64,000 nucleotides of DNA, taken from NCBI GenBank assembly GCA_946965045.2, contig OX337231.1:2604001-2668000 (forward strand), written 5' to 3'. Numbering within the stretch: position 1 is the first letter of the stretch; every line of letters begins with the position of its first letter. The position numbers and the translations under genes were made by a program. This DNA comes from Epithemia pelagica (lineage: Eukaryota; Bacillariophyta; Bacillariophyceae; Surirellales; Surirellaceae). Positions 58,655-64,000 of this stretch are shown here, one piece after another. Below the pieces are notes generated by a model, which worked only from the letters and a program-made list of their open reading frames with translations, searched no databases and was not told where the DNA came from.

Positions 58655-59536
58655 ATGAAATCAGAAATGGTAGAGAGAAACCATTGTTTTGGTATAGACA
58701 AGCAGTTCAGCCCACCTTGCCAACCATCAAACCCTCGCACGGGATCTCAATGCCTCATTCCACTTGATTTTGAGAATCAGAGCATCTCAAATTCATTCAT
58801 GACAGCTGAACAAGAGTTTTCTGACGGGAATTATGTCATGCCAATTTTGCCACGGCCATTTCAGCTACCCCAGGCTTTCTCATCGACCAAGAGTCGAGTG
58901 GGTATCATGTTTCTTTCTCATGATTTTGTCTCTGAAATGGATGCCGGACAAATGGGGAGTCTTCATCTTGTTCATCCCTCCTATGAGAGCAATTGTGTTG
59001 GCTCAGTTTATCCCCCTGACAAGTCACAGAAAAAACCAGAAGCACGTTCCCGATCACATTTGTGTTGGCAAGAATCCAACACGAAGAAGTCAAAAGCTAA
59101 GACAAAAATTTACCACCACAAGTGCAAGTCTCCAAAGGTGAATGAAAAAGCTTCACCCAGGCCTGGTGGTAGCATACAAATTGGCGTAAATGATGCTGTC
59201 TTTGGTCGTGGTGGAGAAGCGAACAAGCTAAGGAAGTCATTAAAGCTGTTTGGGTCTTTAATCGACCAGCACAGCATTTCCTACAGTGCTTCAGACAATG
59301 TGGAAAAGAAACGAATCGTCATGGAAATTATTCATGATGTAGAACAAGCTGGGGGGCAATTTTTTGTTTTACAGAAGGGAGAGTTGCTTCAAACATGCAA
59401 CTCTCACCTGATCCAAACCAAAATCCGACAAAAGCTCCGAGACAACAATTTACTTCCAAGGAAGAAGAGGGGATACAGGTGCAAAAAGGACACCGAATGC
59501 GGTTGCAGTTGCTCTGTTCAGGTTCATTGTTTATGA
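58655..59536 (+). CDS. DUF6824 domain protein
   Basis: Seen: single exon, 293 residues from MKSEMVERN; a later Met is at residue 5. The first ~165 residues are polar and probably disordered, ending in a Lys-rich patch (about 144-168) that may act as a nuclear signal. Residues ~177-265 match DUF6824: VNDAVFGRGG, a following helix with FGSLIDQH, EKKRIVMEIIHDV, GGQFFVL, and KIRQKLRDNN. The C-terminus is Cys-rich (ECGCSCSVQVHC). Known: DUF6824 proteins, with the NDVLFGRGG-like signature, are abundant in diatoms; their function is undetermined, with a DNA-related role often suspected. The usual His after the GRGG segment appears replaced (ANKLRKSLK). Inference: member of this expanded family, perhaps regulatory. 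Confidence 0.8.
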   Translation: MKSEMVERNHCFGIDKQFSPPCQPSNPRTGSQCLIPLDFENQSISNSFMTAEQEFSDGNYVMPILPRPFQLPQAFSSTKSRVGIMFLSHDFVSEMDAGQMGSLHLVHPSYESNCVGSVYPPDKSQKKPEARSRSHLCWQESNTKKSKAKTKIYHHKCKSPKVNEKASPRPGGSIQIGVNDAVFGRGGEANKLRKSLKLFGSLIDQHSISYSASDNVEKKRIVMEIIHDVEQAGGQFFVLQKGELLQTCNSHLIQTKIRQKLRDNNLLPRKKRGYRCKKDTECGCSCSVQVHCL

Positions 59537-60218
59537 TCTTCATGCACATCATAAACACTGCCCCATGCTAGTTCTCTTTTTAGACTTTCGATGCCTTTTG
59601 TTTTTAACAGTACACCTTAGATAATACACCATGAACTCTCTCATCTAAGAGAAGTTAGATCCTAGGCCCTATTCCTCTTCCTTTGTAGAGCATCCAACTT
59701 AGTCTGATACCCGGAGCGTAGAAACCTCTGCATTGACTCAGGGTTGGAACAGAGGCTCCACCTCATTAGATTGTTGCCAGTGGTGGAAAGAGAACATCAA
59801 AATCACATACTCGTAGTATCCAACTTAGTCGGCTACCTGGAGCTTAGAAACCTCTGCATTGACTCAAGGTTGGAACAGAGGCACCTCCTCATAAGAAAAA
59901 AATTAGATTATTGCCAGTGGTGGAAAGAGAACATCAAAATCACATACTCGGAGGGTCTCTTGGCCGCATGCGTGCCTGGAATCTTGTAAGGAGAAATTGG
60001 AGGATGAGATAATATCTATTTGTAGCTTGTCGATGGACATCAATTCGGCTTGAGCAGTGAGCACGGCGAAGTCCCAAAATTCCAATAGCCATAACTATGT
60101 CCATTGTCCATCTATCAAAAAAGTCCAATTTGTATCATGGGGCAGGCGTAGCTCTATGGTATATCCAGTTCCAAATAAAGATCTTGTTACGGTACTTGGT
60201 GTTGAAGTCTTCACGTCT
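59537..60218. other. Intergenic region with tandem duplication
   Basis: Contains the duplicated segment at 59691-59954 and the 3' flank of the CLF1 gene, whose copy lies at 29492. No gene recognised. Confidence 0.5.
59691..59954. repeat. Tandem duplication of a ~130-bp segment
   Basis: 59691-59815 and 59817-59954 share ATCCAACTTAGTC, GAAACCTCTGCATTGACTCA, GGTTGGAACAGAGGC and a terminal block ending ATCACATACTCG in the same order. The second copy carries about 12 extra bases including an A run. No coding role seen. Confidence 0.85.
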
Positions 60219-62336
60219 TCACTCATCGTCGTCGCTGTCCAAATCCGAATCATCGTCTTGAGCCATTTTCTTCTGTTGCTCTTTCCATTTGGCAGCCATT
60301 TCCAAAATCTTAAAGTTCCCGGCAGCCGCCTCATCGTTGGCATCGTCTGGGAATTGATAATCAAAGTATTCTTCCCATCCACCCTCATCACGGGGACGTT
60401 TGCGCTTGATGCGACGGGGCATTTTGGCTTCTACTGCCTCCACGGCTTGGGCAGCCGCCGTGGCATCCGTCGCTGTAGCTTGTGCAGTCTTTTCCAGGGC
60501 CCTCCATTCGTCCAACAAAATGACCCGTTCATCCTTGAGTCCTTGTGCCTTTAACTGATCGTAACCACGCTGTAATACACGACGAGCTGCTTCCAAACCC
60601 TTGCCACCCAAACGCTGCGTCGCTTCAAACTGTGCCCATGAGATCCAGACCTTGACGTGCGCCGTCTTTTCCAACAGTCGCTGGTAGAGTTGCCGGGCTC
60701 GATCGGCTTCTCCTTCGTCAATTTCAAAGTCAATGTAGCCTTTCCACAAGAGTTCTGGCATATCCAAGGCTGGCTGGGCAACGGCCAGCTCGTACAAGGC
60801 ACGACACCGGTCCGTTTCGCCCACCGCCTTTTCCAGTTGCGCGTATTTGGACCAGGCCTGACAATTGTGTGGCATGGCCTTGAGATAGTTGTTGTACAAG
60901 GTCCGACATCGCTCGACTTCACCCAGTGCCAATTCCATGGCAATGTAAGCAATATAAATTTTTTCCTTGCCGCACATTCCAAGAGCCTTGCCCAAGAGTT
61001 TGCGTGCCGCGGTCAAGTCCTTGCGTCGCACATGCAACTGAGCGGCCAAGATCCAAATTTTGGCAAAACTAAAGGTTTCGTGCGGAATCAAAGACAGACA
61101 GGTTCGATACACTTGTGCCGCGCGATCCAAGTCACGATTGGTCATTTCTTCGTACACGGCATAGTAGATCCAGAGATAAATATATCGTCGCCAATCATCC
61201 TTCATGTTGGACGGAGGTACTTGCGCCACGGCTTGTTCGTAAATGTCTCGCACGATGGCAGGAGTCGGCGAGGGTGCTTCTTCCTCCATTTTCGCCCATT
61301 CAAACCAACCATCGTAATCGAAAGGATCCATCTCCATACGTTTCTTATATTGCGCTCGTTGTTTTGTGAGAACCAACTGCTCAATGCCCTCTCGGTCTCC
61401 GTGTTTCTTTTCAAAGCTGATGTAGGCTTTATACAGTTCGTCTCGCTTGGACTTTTCATAGTCTGATGTCACAGCATCTTCACTGTCACGGTTGTCTTCA
61501 CCGAGTTTGAGAAGATCGACGGCATGTCGATAAATGACCCTTGCTCGTTCGTGTTCTCCCTGTCGTTCTTCAAAGGACGCAAATTGCATAAAGACCCGAG
61601 CTTGTTTGACTTCTTCGGGTGGGAGTTCCGAAAGGGTGGCTTCGAAAATGGTTCGTGCCAAGGGTATTTGCTTGGCTTCGTATTCGGCCCATTTGGCAAA
61701 CCGCAAAAAGGAGCGTGCCGAAGGATAGGTATTGACATAGGTTCGCAAGACGGCTTGTGCTCTATCGAGGCCATCCGTGGCATGACGCGTTTCAAAGCGG
61801 GCAAAGGACAACCACGCATTGTCGTCCGGTTGCCATTTCATCCATCGTTCAAAGACGGCACGACATTTGGGGATATCACCGACGGTTTCCTCCAAAAAGA
61901 CATATTTGTACCACAAGAAATCGACCCGAGGAAGCAATTGGACAGCTCGGTCCAGAACATTCCGGGCATGATTGACAAATTCATTTCGCAATTCAAATTC
62001 GGCGTAGCGCAACCATAATTCCGAGGATCGATGATCGACTTCGAGGGATCGTTCGAAGATGGATCGGGCTCGTTCGTATTCTTTGTTGTCCTCTTCAAAT
62101 CGCGCATATTTGACCCAATTGCCAATATGCTCACGACGATATCGAATATTGTCTTCAAAATGTTTCCGTCGATCCCTCAAGTGCGCTTGGTATTCCTCGG
62201 CATCATGGATCTTGACAATGGGTTCCGGAACGTGAGCCTCTTGACGATCGGCCGCCTCCCGCAAAATTTGCTCGGACGAAATCTGAATCGCCGCCGGAGC
62301 GCGGTTCTTAATTCGAGTTGCTGCCGTTCCAGACAT
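60219..62336 (-). CDS. CLF1: Crooked-neck-like pre-mRNA splicing factor (CRNKL1/CLF1/SYF3)
   Basis: Seen: single exon, 705 residues, MSGTAATRIKNRAPAAIQ at the start. The family N-terminal signature (NRAPAAIQISSEQILREA) is followed by a series of HAT (half-a-TPR) repeats with the regular W..YA.FE and R.R.I(F/Y)ER pattern, for example NWVKYARFEEDNKEYERA, LWLRYAEFELRN and AWSKYAQLEKAVGETDRC, to about residue 610. A lysine-rich segment (MPRRIKRKRPRDE) and an acidic tail (DDDSDLDSDDDE) close the protein. Length is close to that of yeast CLF1 and the core of human CRNKL1. Known: a scaffold of the NineTeen complex/spliceosome core, needed for spliceosome activation in the nucleus. The start lies in good context and is divergent from the kinesin gene. 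A decayed copy of its central part is at 29492-29770. Confidence 0.95.
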   Translation of the reverse strand: MSGTAATRIKNRAPAAIQISSEQILREAADRQEAHVPEPIVKIHDAEEYQAHLRDRRKHFEDNIRYRREHIGNWVKYARFEEDNKEYERARSIFERSLEVDHRSSELWLRYAEFELRNEFVNHARNVLDRAVQLLPRVDFLWYKYVFLEETVGDIPKCRAVFERWMKWQPDDNAWLSFARFETRHATDGLDRAQAVLRTYVNTYPSARSFLRFAKWAEYEAKQIPLARTIFEATLSELPPEEVKQARVFMQFASFEERQGEHERARVIYRHAVDLLKLGEDNRDSEDAVTSDYEKSKRDELYKAYISFEKKHGDREGIEQLVLTKQRAQYKKRMEMDPFDYDGWFEWAKMEEEAPSPTPAIVRDIYEQAVAQVPPSNMKDDWRRYIYLWIYYAVYEEMTNRDLDRAAQVYRTCLSLIPHETFSFAKIWILAAQLHVRRKDLTAARKLLGKALGMCGKEKIYIAYIAMELALGEVERCRTLYNNYLKAMPHNCQAWSKYAQLEKAVGETDRCRALYELAVAQPALDMPELLWKGYIDFEIDEGEADRARQLYQRLLEKTAHVKVWISWAQFEATQRLGGKGLEAARRVLQRGYDQLKAQGLKDERVILLDEWRALEKTAQATATDATAAAQAVEAVEAKMPRRIKRKRPRDEGGWEEYFDYQFPDDANDEAAAGNFKILEMAAKWKEQQKKMAQDDDSDLDSDDDE

Positions 62337-63186
62337 GACGGCGAAGACAACGATGATATATCTTCTTGGTGCTAGACCTCAAGGTGCGCCGTTGTGTGTC
62401 TTCCATAGAGTTAACCACGGCCATTGTGTCTGCTCGTCCGAACGAATCGCGAATCCAGTCGCTGGTGAGTCCATCATCCTTCGCGCGTCCGGAACGAGAT
62501 CCGGCGCGCCGGCAATGCTTTCCCGCGCTCCCGGGTATCCAAGACAATCTCAGCGACCATGACTAAACATCATTATAGATAGTCTATGGAATGTTAAACT
62601 GGTAACCGATCGAGTGTGTATTGATTGTACCGTTTGTCCGTACGGCACGTGCCTATGGAGGTGCGTGGAGGGCGACAATTGACACCGCAAAACCTGGATG
62701 CACTCATCGCGTGGAGTGAAAATCTCGATGCTCGGTGCACCCTTGCAGGAACAGAGAGCGAGATAGTGGACGGAGAGTGGAGAGAAAGACAAGACTTGTG
62801 GAAGAACAACAATAGAGGTGTATTTGGAGGGAAACTGACAAAGAACTTGGAACAAACATTAAGACGTTGAGAGAGTATTGTGTGGATTGTTTGGGAACAA
62901 GAGCAGTGTCTCATTGATAGAGCTGCAAACCAAAGAATATCCCTTCATATTGAAGCACAGTTTTTCTGTTTCACTGCACCAAACACAAACAGGTGCTTCG
63001 AGTACCTTGAAAAAAAAGCGAGTCCACAGCAAGAGGTCTTCGTAGACTCTGGATTCGCGTCTTGCGTCCATTCAGGTGGAACGAACTAGTGTTGGGAACA
63101 GCCGATCCATTTCTCCACTGGGACGCCCAAGAATAGTGATTCTCATTTTGGCACCATTGTTTTGAACGCAAACTACGAATACAGTC
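62337..63186. other. Divergent intergenic region
   Basis: Upstream regions of CLF1 (minus) and of the kinesin gene (plus). Short frames such as 62625-62870 do not look like a known protein. No RNA gene seen. Confidence 0.5.
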
Positions 63187-64000
63187 ATGATGCTAGTGAC
63201 TGGCTGTAGTCGCATGACGGAGCCCTCCTCGTCTACACCCAGTGGTAGTGCAAGTCGTTTGGCCACTCTTCCCATTCAAGAGGAAGAAGCCGAGAGCATT
63301 CTGAGTGATGAAGGATTTCGGGGAGATCGAATTCAAGGTAGGTTGGTCTCGGCGTTGTATGAAGTGAAAATTACGGTTGGAGTTGTGGAGGAAAATGCTG
63401 CGTTTGGTTTCAAGCATGGAAATGATAATTTGTCCACGTCGCTTGTCTGACACCTTTTATATGAAACCTATATTTGTTCGTTCCCATTATCTTTACAGTG
63501 GCTGTTCGAGTGCGTCCCTTGACAGTGCCCTCCAAGTCACTGCACAATGGAGATAGTAGTTCTGTGTCAACCAAGACATCGTTGTTGCCGCTGAGTCTAC
63601 GAAACATGCACCTGTCGAAGCATCATAACAGCGATGAAGCCGCAAGTGTCGTTAGTGGCAGTAGTCGAAACAGTCACAACAAGTCCTTGGCATCCACCAC
63701 TTCCTCTTGGAACCTTGTTGGACCCGATACGCTCGTATTAAAACCCTCCTCTTTGCTCGCTCGCAAAAAGACGGGACATTCCTTTACGGTGGACCACGTG
63801 TTTGACGAAGACCGCGATACGAAATCCATTTATCAAGAAATGGGTCGTCCCATTGTGCAGTCGGCCTTGACGGGTCGGAATGGAACCCTCTTTGCCTATG
63901 GACAAACGGGCAGTGGGAAAACCTTTACGTTGCAAGGCAACAGCGCGGATCACAGCCAAGACGAAAATGACGAAGAACAAGAGCACAAGGAAGGTCTCAT
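63187..64000 (+). CDS. Kinesin motor protein, N-terminal part (runs off window)
   Basis: Seen: exon 1 63187-63337, a 161-bp phase-1 intron (GTAGGT to TTTACAG), and exon 2 from 63499 to the window end. The splice creates RIQVAVRVRPL, the first strand of the kinesin motor. About 85 Ser/Asn/His-rich residues follow before FTVDHVFDEDRDTKSIY, then PIVQSALTGRNGTLFAYGQTGSGKTFTLQG with the P-loop GQTGSGKT. An acidic stretch (DENDEEQEHKEG) precedes the cut. Known: the DHVFD...NGTLFAYGQTGSGKT series is common to N-terminal-motor kinesins; this flavour resembles kinesin-7/CENP-E types, but the subfamily cannot be fixed without the rest. Inference: microtubule motor. The long insertion after beta-1 is unusual. 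Start may instead be the Met at residue 10 (MTEPSSS). Confidence 0.88.

Noticed and set aside
60138-60175. tRNA-like A-box word (GGCGTAGCTCTATGGTA) followed by a weak B-box-like word
   Set aside because: No cloverleaf could be drawn: the spacing is too short and no anticodon stem pairs. It might be a degenerate tRNA-derived repeat, but the evidence is insufficient.
62625-62870. 81-codon frame between CLF1 and the kinesin gene
   Set aside because: No recognised domain, lies in a promoter region, and length is expected by chance.

Overview
The window is nuclear DNA from a eukaryotic alga, most likely a diatom. Genes carry short GT-AG introns (about 70 to 160 bp). Two proteins have the signal peptide plus aromatic +1 residue typical of plastids surrounded by four membranes. 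One gene carries DUF6824, a domain I know as abundant in diatoms. The species cannot be fixed from the sequence; a pennate diatom is a guess.

Left arm (1-28.5 kb), gene-dense, mostly single-exon or few-exon genes: a membrane-anchored kinase-like protein cut by the window edge; a Psb31/PsbQ-like thylakoid lumen protein; an NSUN6-type RNA cytosine methyltransferase divergent from a SNAPC4-like Myb protein; a 1677-residue disordered protein; a Ser/Thr kinase-like protein; a one-chain fusion of a FetB/ALS3-type membrane domain with its ABC ATPase; a peptide deformylase with an unexpected bipartite presequence; a 1443-residue four-exon protein joining a lipid-transfer-like region to PDZ-like repeats; and a 929-residue disordered acidic protein.

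Middle (28.9-57.6 kb), gene-free: a 305-bp hAT-like MITE with perfect 16-bp terminal inverted repeats and an 8-bp target duplication; a decayed fragment of the splicing-factor gene found at 60-62 kb; then about 27.6 kb of a head-to-tail satellite with a 187-bp unit (roughly 148 copies), containing nested multi-unit duplications. The many ~100-residue reading frames there are by-products of the repeat, not genes.

Right arm (57.6-64 kb): a DUF6824 protein, a short tandem duplication, the intact CRNKL1/CLF1 spliceosome protein, and the start of a kinesin motor gene that leaves the window.

There is no operon logic. Housekeeping RNA genes (CLF1, NSUN6, SNAPC4-like) and organelle genes (Psb31-like, deformylase) are interspersed. 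The items most worth follow-up are the satellite array as a candidate centromeric or heterochromatic block, the FetB-FetA fusion, the deformylase with a lumen-type signal, and the MITE and pseudogene at the array edge. All splice sites were inferred by eye from consensus, reading frame and family resemblance; none is transcript-supported.
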